From positions 1-53,784 of the forward strand of contig VXNK01000064.1 in the NCBI GenBank assembly GCA_009840595.1: a stretch of DNA of 53,784 nt. The letters run 5' to 3'. Each line of letters starts with the position of its first letter. The stretch's first letter is position 1. The translations under genes were made by a program, and so were the position numbers. Below the pieces are notes generated by a model. That model was not told the origin of the DNA and ran no database searches. It worked only from the letters and a program-made list of their open reading frames with translations. This stretch comes from Rhodospirillaceae bacterium (GTDB taxonomy: Bacteria > Pseudomonadota > Alphaproteobacteria > Bin65). This document shows, one piece after another, positions 38,956-48,211 of this stretch.

Positions 38956-40890
38956 ATGCCGATATCGGAGAATGTCGACCAGAGCCGGAAATTCACCCGC
39001 CGGCTCGTCCTCCTGATGGGCGTCAAAGGCCTGGCGCTGGCCGGACTGACCGCCCGGATGTACCAGCTCCAGGTCCGCGATTCCGAGCGATACACGACGC
39101 TCGCCGAAGAAAACCGGATCAACACCCGCCTGCTCCTGCCGCTGCGCGGCCGGATCTTCGACCGGCACGGCCGGCCGGTCGCGGTCGACGTGGAGGACTA
39201 CCGGGTGGTCATGGTGGCGGAGAAGACCGGCAACGTGCAGCAGGCGCTCGACCGGCTGGCCGGCATCGTCGAGCTGAGCCCGGAACAGCGCGAGCGGGTG
39301 CTCCGCGAGGTCCGCCGCCGCCGGCGCTTCCTGCCGGTCACCATCGCCAGCGGCCTGACCTGGGAGGAAGTGGCGCGGATGGAGGTGAACGCGCCGGACC
39401 TGCCCGGCGTGCTGACCGAGCGCGGCTATACCCGGGTCTACCCCTATGGCGAGGAGGTCGCCCATCTGGTCGGCTATGTCGGCCCGGTCACCGAACGGGA
39501 ACAGAAGGAAGACCCGGACCGGCTGCTCAAGATTCCCGAATTCCGCATCGGCAAGCAGGGTGTGGAGCGAACCTACGACCGCCGGCTGCGCGGCCGCGGC
39601 GGCACCCAGCGGGTCGAGATCAACGCGTCGGGCCGGGTCCAGCGCGAACTCGGCCGCAAGGAAGGCACGCCGGGCGACGCCATTCACATGACGATCGACA
39701 TGGCGCTCCAGCAGAAGGCGCTCGCGCTGATCCGGCCGCACCGCGCCGGCTCGGTCGTTGTCATGGACATCCACACCGGCGACGTGCTGGTCATGGCCTC
39801 GACGCCGGGATACGACCCGAACCTGTTCATCCACGGCCTGCGCGCCAAGACCTGGCGGGCGTTGCAGACCAACCCGCTCGGCCCGCTGCTCAACAAGGCG
39901 GTCTCGGGCCAGTACGCGCCCGGTTCGACCTTCAAGATGCCGGTCGCCCTCGCCGGCCTGGAGAGCGGCGCGATCGATACCGGCACCCATTTCGACTGCC
40001 CCGGCGTCTTCCAGCTCGGCCGGGCGAAGTTTCATTGCTGGAAGAAGGGCGGCCACGGTCCGGTCGCGATGCGCGACGCGATCAAGCAGTCGTGCGACGT
40101 CTATTTCTACGAACTGGCGCTGCGCCTCGGCATCGACCGGATCGCCGAAACGGCGCGCAGGCTCGGGATCGGCGTCCCGACCGGGATCGACCTGCCGGCC
40201 GAGAAACAGGGCGTCATGCCGACCAAGGCGTGGAAGCGCGGTTATTTCCGGGACAAGCGCAACAAGGCCTGGTTCCCGGGCGAAACCGCGATCGCCGGCA
40301 TCGGGCAGGGCTACGTCCTCGCGACGCCGCTACAGCTCGCGGTGATGGCCGCCCGGCTGGCCAACGGCGGCTACGCCGTCGCGCCGCGCCTGGTCGCCGA
40401 CCGTCCGCCCGGCAACCGCACGGCCTACCGGCGGGCGCAGGACGGGTTCCGCCGGCTCGGCTTCGACGCCGCGAACCTGGGGCGGATCGGCGAAGCCATG
40501 GCGGCGGTGACCAACGAAACAGGCGGCACCGCCTTCTGGACCCGGATCGCCGAAACGGGCATGGAGATGGCGGGCAAGACCGGCACCTCCCAGGTGCGCC
40601 GCATCACGGCGGCCGAGCGCGCCCGCGGCATCGTCAAGAACGAAGACCTGCCCTGGCACCGGCGCGACCATGCGCTGTTCGTCGCCCACGCGCCGCTGGA
40701 CGATCCGCGCTTCGCGTGCAGCGTGATCGTCGAGCATGGCGGGGGCGGCTCCCGGGTCGCGGCGCCGATCGCCCGGGAAATCCTGCTCGAGACCCAGAAA
40801 CGCTACGGCAGCCTCGCCGAACGGGCCGGCCTGGACCTCGATTTCGCGCACCGCGCCGGCGGACGCGGGATCCCGGGCGGCATCCGATGA
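38956..40890 (+). CDS. mrdA: Penicillin-binding protein 2 (elongation-specific transpeptidase)
   Basis: Class B PBP, 644 aa, that crosslinks peptidoglycan with RodA. A membrane anchor is at about residues 17-33, then the dimerisation domain (LPLRGRIFDRHGRPVA, near 62-76). The transpeptidase motifs are STFK at S324-K327, SxD as S379-C-D381, and KTGT at 541-544. The stop overlaps the start of a 20-codon ORF (ATGA) that leads into rodA. Confidence 0.96.
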   Translation: MPISENVDQSRKFTRRLVLLMGVKGLALAGLTARMYQLQVRDSERYTTLAEENRINTRLLLPLRGRIFDRHGRPVAVDVEDYRVVMVAEKTGNVQQALDRLAGIVELSPEQRERVLREVRRRRRFLPVTIASGLTWEEVARMEVNAPDLPGVLTERGYTRVYPYGEEVAHLVGYVGPVTEREQKEDPDRLLKIPEFRIGKQGVERTYDRRLRGRGGTQRVEINASGRVQRELGRKEGTPGDAIHMTIDMALQQKALALIRPHRAGSVVVMDIHTGDVLVMASTPGYDPNLFIHGLRAKTWRALQTNPLGPLLNKAVSGQYAPGSTFKMPVALAGLESGAIDTGTHFDCPGVFQLGRAKFHCWKKGGHGPVAMRDAIKQSCDVYFYELALRLGIDRIAETARRLGIGVPTGIDLPAEKQGVMPTKAWKRGYFRDKRNKAWFPGETAIAGIGQGYVLATPLQLAVMAARLANGGYAVAPRLVADRPPGNRTAYRRAQDGFRRLGFDAANLGRIGEAMAAVTNETGGTAFWTRIAETGMEMAGKTGTSQVRRITAAERARGIVKNEDLPWHRRDHALFVAHAPLDDPRFACSVIVEHGGGGSRVAAPIAREILLETQKRYGSLAERAGLDLDFAHRAGGRGIPGGIR

Positions 40891-40949
40891 CCCCCGCCCC
40901 GACGAAGCGGGCCCCCAGGATGCAGGCCCCCAAGATGCAGGTCCTTTGA
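40887..40949 (+). CDS. 20-codon bridging ORF between pbp2 and rodA
   Basis: ATG at 40887 overlaps the pbp2 stop (ATGA), and its own TGA (40947-40949) overlaps the rodA ATG (TGATG). The encoded peptide is Pro-, Lys- and Met-rich with no recognised motif. It includes a 15-bp in-frame duplication. A role in carrying ribosomes from pbp2 to rodA is inferred from the stop/start overlaps; the peptide itself may have no function. Confidence 0.4.
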   Translation: MTPAPTKRAPRMQAPKMQVL

Positions 40950-40954
40950 TGCAG
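40911..40954 (+). repeat. 15-bp tandem repeat before rodA
   Basis: Copies GCCCCCAGGATGCAG (40911-40925) and GCCCCCAAGATGCAG (40926-40940) are followed by a degenerate 14-bp copy (40941-40954) whose ATG is the rodA start codon. The first two copies keep frame within the bridging ORF. Confidence 0.7.
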
Positions 40955-42091
40955 GAGATGGATCTTTCGCGGGAGCGGACCTCGCCCCTCCGCCGCCTCG
41001 GCGCGATCGACTGGGGGCTCACCCTGTCGGTCTGTTTTGCCGCCGCGGTCGGCTTCGTCCTGCTGTATTCGGCGGCGGGCGGCGAATTCTTCCCCTGGGC
41101 GGCGGCACAGATGGGGCGCTTCGGCGTGGCGCTGGCGGTCATGATCGTGACCGCCGCCATCCCGCCGCGGCTGTGGTACCGCCTGGCCTATTGGATGTGG
41201 GGCCTGTCGGTGCTGCTGCTGCTGGCCGCCGAGTTCCGCGGCATCGAGGGCGGCGGCGCCGAACGCTGGATCGCCCTCGGCCCGCTCCGGCTCCAGCCCT
41301 CGGAAGTCATGAAGATCGCCCTGGTGGTCGCGCTCGCGCACTATTTCCACACCGTCCGCTTCGAGAATGTGCGCCGGATCCGGACCCTGTTGCCGCCCCT
41401 GTTTCTGCTCCTCGTCCCGGCCGCGCTGGTGCTCAAGCAGCCCGACCTGGGCACCACGGTCATCCTGATCGCGGTAGCCGGCGTCATCTTTTTCCTCGCC
41501 GGGGTCCGCTGGTGGAAATTCGCCCTGTTCGGGGCCGCCGCCGCCGCCGCCGTGCCGCTGATCTGGACCTATGGGCTGCAGGCCTATCAGAAGCAGCGGC
41601 TGCTCACCTTCCTCGATCCGTCGTCGGACCCGCTGGGCGCCGGCTTTCACATCACCCAGGCCAAGATCGCGCTCGGCTCGGGCGGCGTGTTCGGCAAGGG
41701 CTTCCTGAACGGCACGCAGATCCATCTCAACTTCGTGCCGGAGATGCACACGGACTTCATCCTCGCCGTGCTGGCCGAGGAGTTCGGCCTGGTCGGCGCG
41801 CTGGCGCTGATGGCGGTCTACGGCCTGATCCTGTACCACCTGCTGGCCGCGGCGCTGCGGGCGAAGACCCAGTTCGGCCGCCTCGTCGTCTCCGGGGTGG
41901 CCTTCACCTTCTTTCTCTATGCCTTCATCAACCTGGCGATGGTGCTCGGGCTGCTGCCGGTGGTCGGCGTCCCGCTGCCGCTGGTCTCCTACGGCGGCAC
42001 GTCGATGCTCACCCTCATGTTCGGCTTCGGCCTCGCGATGAGCGCGGCCCAGGGCGGCGAGTCCGCCGGCGAACAGTTGACCGAGGAGTAA
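40949..42091 (+). CDS. mrdB: Peptidoglycan glycosyltransferase RodA
   Basis: SEDS-family membrane glycosyltransferase of the elongasome, 380 aa, about ten hydrophobic segments. Family motifs: YSAAGGEFFPWAAAQ, RLQPSEVMKIALVVALAHYF, KQPDLGTTVIL with the conserved catalytic-type Asp, FVPEMHTDFILAVLAEEFG and VSYGGTSMLT. The ATG at 40949 gives the family N-terminus; it is the last gene of the mre operon and is convergent with tctA. Confidence 0.95.
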   Translation: MQEMDLSRERTSPLRRLGAIDWGLTLSVCFAAAVGFVLLYSAAGGEFFPWAAAQMGRFGVALAVMIVTAAIPPRLWYRLAYWMWGLSVLLLLAAEFRGIEGGGAERWIALGPLRLQPSEVMKIALVVALAHYFHTVRFENVRRIRTLLPPLFLLLVPAALVLKQPDLGTTVILIAVAGVIFFLAGVRWWKFALFGAAAAAAVPLIWTYGLQAYQKQRLLTFLDPSSDPLGAGFHITQAKIALGSGGVFGKGFLNGTQIHLNFVPEMHTDFILAVLAEEFGLVGALALMAVYGLILYHLLAAALRAKTQFGRLVVSGVAFTFFLYAFINLAMVLGLLPVVGVPLPLVSYGGTSMLTLMFGFGLAMSAAQGGESAGEQLTEE

Positions 42092-42202
42092 GGCTGCGGG
42101 CAGCGCGCCGCTGCGATGCTCGGCTGCGCCGCCACCCGGGGCGAGGAGGCCGGTGGGCCGAACCGCAGGTTCTTACGAATTCCGCAGCAGAACCGGTATT
42201 CC

Positions 42203-43699
42203 CTATCCGCCGTCGCCGAGCGGGATGCGGCTCTTGCCCTTGATGCGCTGCCAGACGATCAGGACGAGGGTCAGCACAGTGAGGCCCCAGAAGAACCAGG
42301 TGATCCAGCCCTGGAAGAAGATCGTCCAGTCGCCGTCGCCCAAGCGCAGGGAGCGGCGGAAATTGTCCTCCAGCAGCGGCCCGAGGATGAAGGCGATCAG
42401 GAAGGGCGCGGCCGGTATGCCGAGGCGCAGCATGCCGAAGCCGACGATCCCCATGACGAACATCACCAGGACGTCGAAGATCGTGTTGTTGATCGCGTAG
42501 GCGCCGAACACGCACAGCACCAGCACGACCGGAAACAGGATGCGCTGCGGAATGTCGGCGATCCGCGCGATCGAGCGGATCGAGAGCTTGCCGACGATGA
42601 ACAGGTAGGCCGAACTCAGCATGATGCCGATGAAGAGCGCGTAGATCAGCGTGATGTTCTGCTGGAACATCAGCGGCCCCGGCCGCAGGTCGTGGATCAT
42701 GAAGGCGCCCAGGATGATCGCGGTGATGATGTCGCCCGGCACGCCCAGCGCGAGCAGCGGGATCAGGGTCGCGCCGGCGACGCCGTTGTTGCCGGCCTCG
42801 GCCGCGGCGACGCCTTCCAGTTCGCCCTTGCCGAAATTGCCCTGGTTCTTCGACGTCCGCCGCGCCTCGCTGTAGGACAGGAAGGCCGCCGGCGCGCCGC
42901 CGATGCCGGGAATTACGCCCAGAATCACGCCGATCGCCGAGCCGCGCAGGATGGTCTTGAACGCCCGGCGATAGTCGAGCAGCGAGGCACCCCTGCCGGC
43001 GAGCGCGGAGAGTTTCTGCGCGGCTTCCGTCTTCGAATAGAAGTTCAGCACCTCGGGAATCGCGAACAGGCCGATCAGCACCGGAATGAAATTCAGGCCG
43101 CCCATCAGGTCGAAATTGCCGAAATTGAAGCGCGGCGTGCCGAAGATCGCGTCCAGCCCGACGATGGCGAGCGCCAGGCCGAGCCCGGCGGCGCCCAGGC
43201 CCTTCAGCAGGTCGTCGCCGCTCACGCTGGCGATAATCGTCAGCGAGAATACGATCAGGGTGAAGAATTCCGGCGAACCGAAGCTGAGCGCGAAGCTGGC
43301 CAAGATGCCGGCGAAGAAGATCAGCGACAGGTTGGAGATGAAATCGGCGGTGCAGGAGGCGTAGAGCGCCATGTCCAGCGCGCGCCGCGCCTCGCCCTTG
43401 CGCGCCAGGGGATAGCCGTCGAGCCCGGTGCAGGACGCCGCCGGCGTGCCCGGCGCGTTGATCAGGATGGCGGTGATCGAGCCGCCGTAGAGCCCGCCCT
43501 TGTAGACGCCGAGCAGCAGCAGGATGCCGGTGATGGGCTGCATGGTGAAGGTGAAGGGCAGCGCGAGCGCCACGCCCATCGGCGTTGTCATGCCCGGAAT
43601 CGCGCCGATCACCGTGCCGATCATGACGCCGGCGAACAGCGCCACGACATTGTCGATCTGGGCGAACATGGCGAAGGAGGCGGCGAGGGTTTCCCACAT
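42203..43699 (-). CDS. tctA: Tripartite tricarboxylate transporter large permease TctA
   Basis: Large membrane subunit (498 aa) of a TTT carboxylate importer, with a dozen or so hydrophobic segments. Typical TctA text: IGTVIGAIPGMTTPMGVALALPFTF, GGLYGGSITAILINAPGTPAA, and IGVILGVIPGIGGAPAAFLSY. Translation likely couples to tctB, 4 bp upstream. The binding protein is encoded divergently across the ROK regulator gene. Confidence 0.94.
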   Translation of the reverse strand: MWETLAASFAMFAQIDNVVALFAGVMIGTVIGAIPGMTTPMGVALALPFTFTMQPITGILLLLGVYKGGLYGGSITAILINAPGTPAASCTGLDGYPLARKGEARRALDMALYASCTADFISNLSLIFFAGILASFALSFGSPEFFTLIVFSLTIIASVSGDDLLKGLGAAGLGLALAIVGLDAIFGTPRFNFGNFDLMGGLNFIPVLIGLFAIPEVLNFYSKTEAAQKLSALAGRGASLLDYRRAFKTILRGSAIGVILGVIPGIGGAPAAFLSYSEARRTSKNQGNFGKGELEGVAAAEAGNNGVAGATLIPLLALGVPGDIITAIILGAFMIHDLRPGPLMFQQNITLIYALFIGIMLSSAYLFIVGKLSIRSIARIADIPQRILFPVVLVLCVFGAYAINNTIFDVLVMFVMGIVGFGMLRLGIPAAPFLIAFILGPLLEDNFRRSLRLGDGDWTIFFQGWITWFFWGLTVLTLVLIVWQRIKGKSRIPLGDGG

Positions 43700-43703
43700 G
43701 GCG

Positions 43704-44216
43704 TCAGATCCGCTGCAGCAGGAAATCGAGCACGCCGCCGGGAATCGGCCGCTGCGCCGCCTTGACGAAGAACAGGTGCAACGCCAGCGGCAGCAGGAGC
43801 GCGACCGGCGCGACGATCAGCGGCCGGCGCTCGCCCGCCAGCGGCATCAGGGCGACCAGCCCGAGCGTCGTGGTCAGGACGAAGCCGAGAAATTCCAGGG
43901 TCAGGTAGATCGCCAGGAGCAGGGCCATGACGACGAAGGGCCGCCCGGCAATCCACGCCGACCGGGCCGTAGCCGGCGCCGCCGCGTCGGCCGCCCCTTC
44001 CTTCGTTCGCGCGGCGGCCAGCAGTTCGTAAATCAGCAGCAGCGCGCCGATGACGGCAATGCCGCTGCACACGATGTAGGGCCAGAATGACGGCGACAGG
44101 GCGCGGTATTTGACCGACGGCGGCTGCACGATGCCGTGGGGAATGAGCAGGGCGACCGCCAGCGCGCCGAAGCCGACGAAGCACAACCCGGCGACGATGT
44201 TCCGGTTGAGCTTCAT
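43704..44216 (-). CDS. tctB: Tripartite tricarboxylate transporter small permease TctB
   Basis: Small four-helix membrane subunit, 170 aa (DUF1468/TctB). Hydrophobic segments at about 8-28, 45-65, 90-112 (FVVMALLLAIYLTLEFLGFV), and 115-150 are visible. It sits between the ROK regulator (3-bp gap) and tctA, giving one minus-strand unit: ROK, tctB, tctA. Confidence 0.9.
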   Translation of the reverse strand: MKLNRNIVAGLCFVGFGALAVALLIPHGIVQPPSVKYRALSPSFWPYIVCSGIAVIGALLLIYELLAAARTKEGAADAAAPATARSAWIAGRPFVVMALLLAIYLTLEFLGFVLTTTLGLVALMPLAGERRPLIVAPVALLLPLALHLFFVKAAQRPIPGGVLDFLLQRI

Positions 44217-44219
44217 CGC

Positions 44220-45422
44220 TCAGGCCGCGGCGAGGGCGCTGCCGCCGGCGCGCTCCGGCGCCAGCCGGCCGAGGTCGAAGCGCTCGTGGAACAGGTGCCG
44301 GTCGAGCGCCAGCCAGACCACCGACTGGGCCGTGGTCAGCGCGCTGACCTCGGTCTCGAAGGGACGGCCGGCCAGGGAGGGATCGGACGCGGCGCGCCGG
44401 ACGCCGGCAACGTAATCCGGATGCCGCCCCACCTGGCCGGCCAGCAGGACGGCCTGGGGCTTCAGCACGGTTGCGAGCAGGCGCAAGGCCTTGCCGAGCT
44501 CGGCGCCGGAGTCGGCCAGGACCGTCCGGGCGGCAACCGGCAGGCTCTCGCCCGGTTCGGCGATGTCGCGCAGCCGCTGCCCGTCGTCCGCCGGACCGGC
44601 GCTCTTCGTCAAGCCGAGATCGTCCAGCCGGCGCAGGATGGCGAGGCCGGACGCCGTGTCGTCCAGCGTCGCGCCGTCCGACGGGAAGCCGGCCAGCTGC
44701 CCGGCCTCGTTGGCGGCGCCGCGCACCGGCGCGCCGTCCAGCATCAGCGCGGAGCCGAGCCGCAGGCCGACATTGACCAGCAGCACGTCGCGCAGGCCGG
44801 CGGCGCAGCCCTGCCGGGCCTCGGCCTGCAACAACGCGGCAGCCCGGCCCTCGGCGACGAAGGGCACCCCGGTCAGGCGGGCGAGCGTGCCGGCGGCGTC
44901 GACCGGGCGCCAGCCGAGGGGGCCGCCGGCGCGCAACTCCCCCGTCGCCGGATCGACCCGGCCGGCGATCAGCGCCGCGCCGCCTAGGACACGCCGCCGG
45001 TCCCTGCCCGACTCTGCGATCAACTCGGCGGCCGCCTGCGCCAGCGCCGCCAGAGCCGGCTCCGGCCGGTCGAGCGGCAGGCCCGCACAATCGCGGCGCG
45101 CGACGACCTCGCCGCGGCAGGTCGCCAGCACGACTTCCTTCTGGTTCAGGGTGATCGCCATGCCGAGCACGAAGGCGCCGTTGTCGGCAAGGCCCAGGCG
45201 GATCTGCGGCCGGCCGGCCCGCCGGCGTTTGCCGGTCGCGGGATATTCCGTGAGCAGGCGGGCTTCGACCAGTTCCCGGACGATGCGCGAGACGGCGGCG
45301 TTGGTCAGCCGGACGGATTCGGCGATGACGGTGCGCGACACGGCGCCATGCTCGGCGATGGCGCGCAGCACCAGATGCCGGTTCTGACGCCGCAGATCGG
45401 TCGTGGAGGCCGAAGATGCCAC
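44220..45422 (-). CDS. ROK-family transcriptional regulator, degenerate sugar-kinase domain
   Basis: 400 aa, GTG start at 45422. An N-terminal winged HTH (LRRQNRHLVLRAIAEHGAVS, SRTVIAESVRLTNAAVSRIV) is followed by a ROK sugar-kinase-like domain. Two ROK hallmarks are missing: the phosphate motif DIGGT reads NVGLRLGSAL, and the zinc motif CxCGxxGC is absent (FPSDGATLDDTASG in that place). It should bind DNA and a ligand rather than phosphorylate sugar. Position divergent from the tctC-sulfatase unit and upstream of tctBA makes it the likely local repressor. Confidence 0.85.
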   Translation of the reverse strand: MASSASTTDLRRQNRHLVLRAIAEHGAVSRTVIAESVRLTNAAVSRIVRELVEARLLTEYPATGKRRRAGRPQIRLGLADNGAFVLGMAITLNQKEVVLATCRGEVVARRDCAGLPLDRPEPALAALAQAAAELIAESGRDRRRVLGGAALIAGRVDPATGELRAGGPLGWRPVDAAGTLARLTGVPFVAEGRAAALLQAEARQGCAAGLRDVLLVNVGLRLGSALMLDGAPVRGAANEAGQLAGFPSDGATLDDTASGLAILRRLDDLGLTKSAGPADDGQRLRDIAEPGESLPVAARTVLADSGAELGKALRLLATVLKPQAVLLAGQVGRHPDYVAGVRRAASDPSLAGRPFETEVSALTTAQSVVWLALDRHLFHERFDLGRLAPERAGGSALAAA

Positions 45423-45591
45423 GGGGCGCGCCTATTTTTTAACGTCGGTAAATATTTCTTGATTCGAAAAACCGGCTCTGTCAACATGTTCCTGCATCGC
45501 GCGTGCTGCACCGGCCGAAGGACACCGGAGCAGGCGCACATCTGTGCTGTTTTCCGCGTCACAGACGGGAAAATTCCAGGGAGGAACCGAC
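45423..45591. promoter_or_regulatory. Divergent control region of the transporter-sulfatase cluster
   Basis: 169 bp between the ROK gene (minus) and tctC (plus). An A/T-rich imperfect dyad (TTTA, 7 bp, TAAA, within 45433-45456) next to the ROK start is a candidate ROK operator. A TTGATT at 45459-45464 could be a -35 for tctC, but the matching -10 is poor. GGGAGG at 45579-45584 is the tctC ribosome binding site. Confidence 0.45.
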
Positions 45592-46569
45592 GTGTACAAA
45601 CTGACGAAATGGACAACCGCAGCCGTCGCCGCGATGGCGGTGACGGCGGCCGCGATCCCGGCCGTTGCCGCCGATTATCCGTCGCGGCCGATCACCCTGG
45701 TCGCGCCCTACGGGCCCGGCGGCGCGGCGGACCTGCACGCCCGCATCGTCGCCGGCACGGCGCCGAAATATCTCAATCATGCCGTGCTCGCGATCAACAA
45801 GGCGGGCGCCGCGGGCAGCATCGGCGCCTTCCACGTCGTGCGGGCGAAGAAGGACGGCTATACGCTGCTGTCGGCGCGCGTCGGCAGCAACGCCGGCGTT
45901 CCGGCCTTCAACCCGAGCATCCCCTACAAGTGGGACCAGTTCACGTTTCTCGGCCTGACCGAGCGCAACCCGTTCGTCCTGGTGGTCAACGCCAAGTCGG
46001 ACATCAAGACGTTCAAGGATTTCGAGGCGGGCATCAAGGCCGGCAAGATCAAGACCTATTCCTCGGCCGGCGTCGGCACCCTGCTGCACCTGGCGGCGCT
46101 GGTGATGGCCGACGACATGGGCCTCAATCCGGACCAGATCACCCACATCCCGTTCAAGGGCGGCGGCAAGGCCCGCGCGGCCATCGTCGGCAACCAGGTC
46201 CACTTCCTGTGGCAGAACCTGTCCGGCGTGATCGGCGCGATCCGGGCCGGCCAGCTTCGGGCGCTCGCGATCACCACGGGCAAGCGCTTCAAGGCGGTGC
46301 CGGACGTCCCGACCGTGCGCGAGCTGGGCTATCCGAACATGGAGGCGATCATCGGCTGGAGCGGCATCTTCGGCCCGCCCGGCCTGCCCAAGCCGGTGGT
46401 CGACAAATGGGTCAGCGTGCTGGCGTCGCTCAAGAAGGACCGGGCCTTCAACAAGCTGATCGGCAACCTGGGCTCGATTCCGGACATTCGCAGCCCGGCC
46501 GACACCAAGGCCTTCGTCAAGAACCAGTACGAGACCTTCAAAAAGGTGGTCGCCAAGCTGAAGAAGTAG
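45592..46569 (+). CDS. tctC: Tripartite tricarboxylate transporter binding protein (TctC/Bug family)
   Basis: Periplasmic receptor of the TTT system, 325 aa, starting at GTG 45592 with GGGAGG upstream. The signal peptide covers residues 1-25 (AVAAMAVTAAAIPAVAA). The mature part has the Bug signatures YPSRPITLVAPYGPGGAAD, HIPFKGGGKARAAIVGNQV, and RALAITTGKRFKAVPDVPTV. It is followed by a terminator and then the sulfatase genes. The ligand is likely a carboxylate; sulfated or phosphorylated carboxylates are possible given the neighbours. Confidence 0.9.
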   Translation: MYKLTKWTTAAVAAMAVTAAAIPAVAADYPSRPITLVAPYGPGGAADLHARIVAGTAPKYLNHAVLAINKAGAAGSIGAFHVVRAKKDGYTLLSARVGSNAGVPAFNPSIPYKWDQFTFLGLTERNPFVLVVNAKSDIKTFKDFEAGIKAGKIKTYSSAGVGTLLHLAALVMADDMGLNPDQITHIPFKGGGKARAAIVGNQVHFLWQNLSGVIGAIRAGQLRALAITTGKRFKAVPDVPTVRELGYPNMEAIIGWSGIFGPPGLPKPVVDKWVSVLASLKKDRAFNKLIGNLGSIPDIRSPADTKAFVKNQYETFKKVVAKLKK

Positions 46570-46590
46570 GCGGTCCCGGGAAACCTGCGG

Positions 46591-46633
46591 AACGGGCAGG
46601 CGGCCTGCGCCTGCCCGTTTCCGTTTCAGTTTG
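46591..46633 (+). terminator. Terminator/attenuator after tctC
   Basis: An 11-bp stem (46591-46601 with 46609-46619), 7-nt loop, then a T-rich tail. It lies between tctC and the first sulfatase gene, in the same place as the terminator after tauA, and would keep binding-protein mRNA in excess while some transcripts read into the enzymes. Confidence 0.75.
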
Positions 46634-46655
46634 AGTGTTGCAAGGACGCGATCCG

Positions 46656-48194
46656 ATGGCGACGGACCGACCGAACATCCTGTTCATCATGGCCGACCAG
46701 ATGAGCGCCCGCGCGCTCCGGCAGTACGGCAACCGCACGACGCTGACGCCCAACATCGACCGGCTGGCCGACGCGGGCGTGGTGTTCGAGAACTGCTATT
46801 GCAACCTGCCGATGTGCGCGCCGTCCCGCGCCTCGATGATGGCGGGCATCCTGCCCTTCGCCATCGACATGTACGACAACGCCTCCGAGTTCCACGCCGA
46901 CATCCCGACCTTCGCCCACTATCTGCGCCATCTCGGTTACCGGGTGGAGCTCAGCGGCAAGATGCATTTCGTCGGGCCGGACCAGATGCACGGTTTCGAG
47001 AAGCGCCACACGACCGACATCTATCCGGCCAACTTCGCCTGGACGGTAGACTGGTCGAAAGGGCGGGAATACCGGCCGACCAACCTGACCATGGCGCCGG
47101 TCCTGGAGGCCGGCCTCGCCGTGCGCACCATGCAGATGGATTACGACGACGAGGTCGAGTATTTCAGCGTCCAGGCGCTCTACGACCTCGCGCGTTACGG
47201 CACCGACCGGCCCTTCATGCTGACGGTGTCCTTCACCAGCCCGCACCACCCTTATGTGATCGACGAGAAATACTGGGGCCTCTACGACCACGATGCGATC
47301 GAGGCGCCGGCGACCCCGCCCCTCGACCTCGACGCGATGGACCATCTGAGCCGCAACCTGCATTACTGCCAGGCGCGGCACCTCTACGACCTGACCGTCG
47401 AGGACCGCCGCGTCGCGCGCCACGCCTATTACGGCATGATCTCCTACATCGACGAGAAGGTCGGGCGGATTTTCCGGACGCTGGAGGAGACCGGGCTTGC
47501 CGACGACACGGTCGTCATCTTCACCGCCGACCATGGCGACATGATGGGCGAGCGCGGCATGTGGTTCAAACAGCACTTCTTCGACTGGTCGGGCAAGGTG
47601 CCGTTCATCGTCCACGCCCCGAACCGCTGGAAGCCGCGGCGGGTGACGGAAGCGGTTTCGCTGGTCGATCTGCTGCCGACGCTCACCGACCTGGCGAGCG
47701 GCGGGACGTTCGACAGTTTCGTCAAGCCGCTGGACGGCGAATCGCTCGTCCCCGCGCTGGATGGCGAGACGGGCGGACTGGGCGATTGCGTCGTCTCCGA
47801 ATTCGCGGCCGACGGCTCGACCGGCGTCAGCCGCATGGTGCGCAAGGGGCCGTGGAAGCTGATGTGGCTCGAGGGCGTCGATATGCTGCTCTACAACCTC
47901 GACGCGGACCCCGAAGAGACGAACGACCTGGCCGGCGATCCGGCTCATGTCGGCAAGCGGGCGGAACTGGAGGCGATCCTGTTCGAGGACTGGGATCCGA
48001 CGGCCTATACCGACATCATCGCCGAGAACCAGCAGCAGCGCCTGTTCATCCACCGCACGACCGGCGGCGACCCGGACTACGTCAATCTCGTGCGCGAGGG
48101 CGATGACGGCCGTTACGTCCGCAACGCCGGCGCCGCGGACACCAAGGCGAAGGCGCGCCTTCCCCGGGTCGAACCGGCACGGCCGAGCCGATAG
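46656..48194 (+). CDS. Sulfatase, choline-sulfatase-like
   Basis: Formylglycine-dependent type I sulfatase, 512 aa. The active-site CxPSR is at C54 (MCAPSRASMMAG), metal ligands include D14 (ADQ), and TADHGDMMGE supplies the second metal/catalytic stretch. The C-terminus has text reminiscent of the choline-sulfatase tail (WDPTAYTDIIAENQQQRLFI). Choline sulfate is therefore a candidate substrate, but no betA/betB gene is in view, so the assignment is tentative. No signal peptide, so cytoplasmic. It lies 17 bp before the metallophosphoesterase gene. Confidence 0.87.
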   Translation: MATDRPNILFIMADQMSARALRQYGNRTTLTPNIDRLADAGVVFENCYCNLPMCAPSRASMMAGILPFAIDMYDNASEFHADIPTFAHYLRHLGYRVELSGKMHFVGPDQMHGFEKRHTTDIYPANFAWTVDWSKGREYRPTNLTMAPVLEAGLAVRTMQMDYDDEVEYFSVQALYDLARYGTDRPFMLTVSFTSPHHPYVIDEKYWGLYDHDAIEAPATPPLDLDAMDHLSRNLHYCQARHLYDLTVEDRRVARHAYYGMISYIDEKVGRIFRTLEETGLADDTVVIFTADHGDMMGERGMWFKQHFFDWSGKVPFIVHAPNRWKPRRVTEAVSLVDLLPTLTDLASGGTFDSFVKPLDGESLVPALDGETGGLGDCVVSEFAADGSTGVSRMVRKGPWKLMWLEGVDMLLYNLDADPEETNDLAGDPAHVGKRAELEAILFEDWDPTAYTDIIAENQQQRLFIHRTTGGDPDYVNLVREGDDGRYVRNAGAADTKAKARLPRVEPARPSR

Positions 48195-48211
48195 GGTCCG
48201 CCGGGGCAGCG

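Noticed and set aside
38589-40949. Long plus-strand frame covering mreD and pbp2 in another phase
   Set aside because: It is a shadow of mreD and pbp2. Only its last 21 codons (40887-40949) have independent support from stop/start overlaps.
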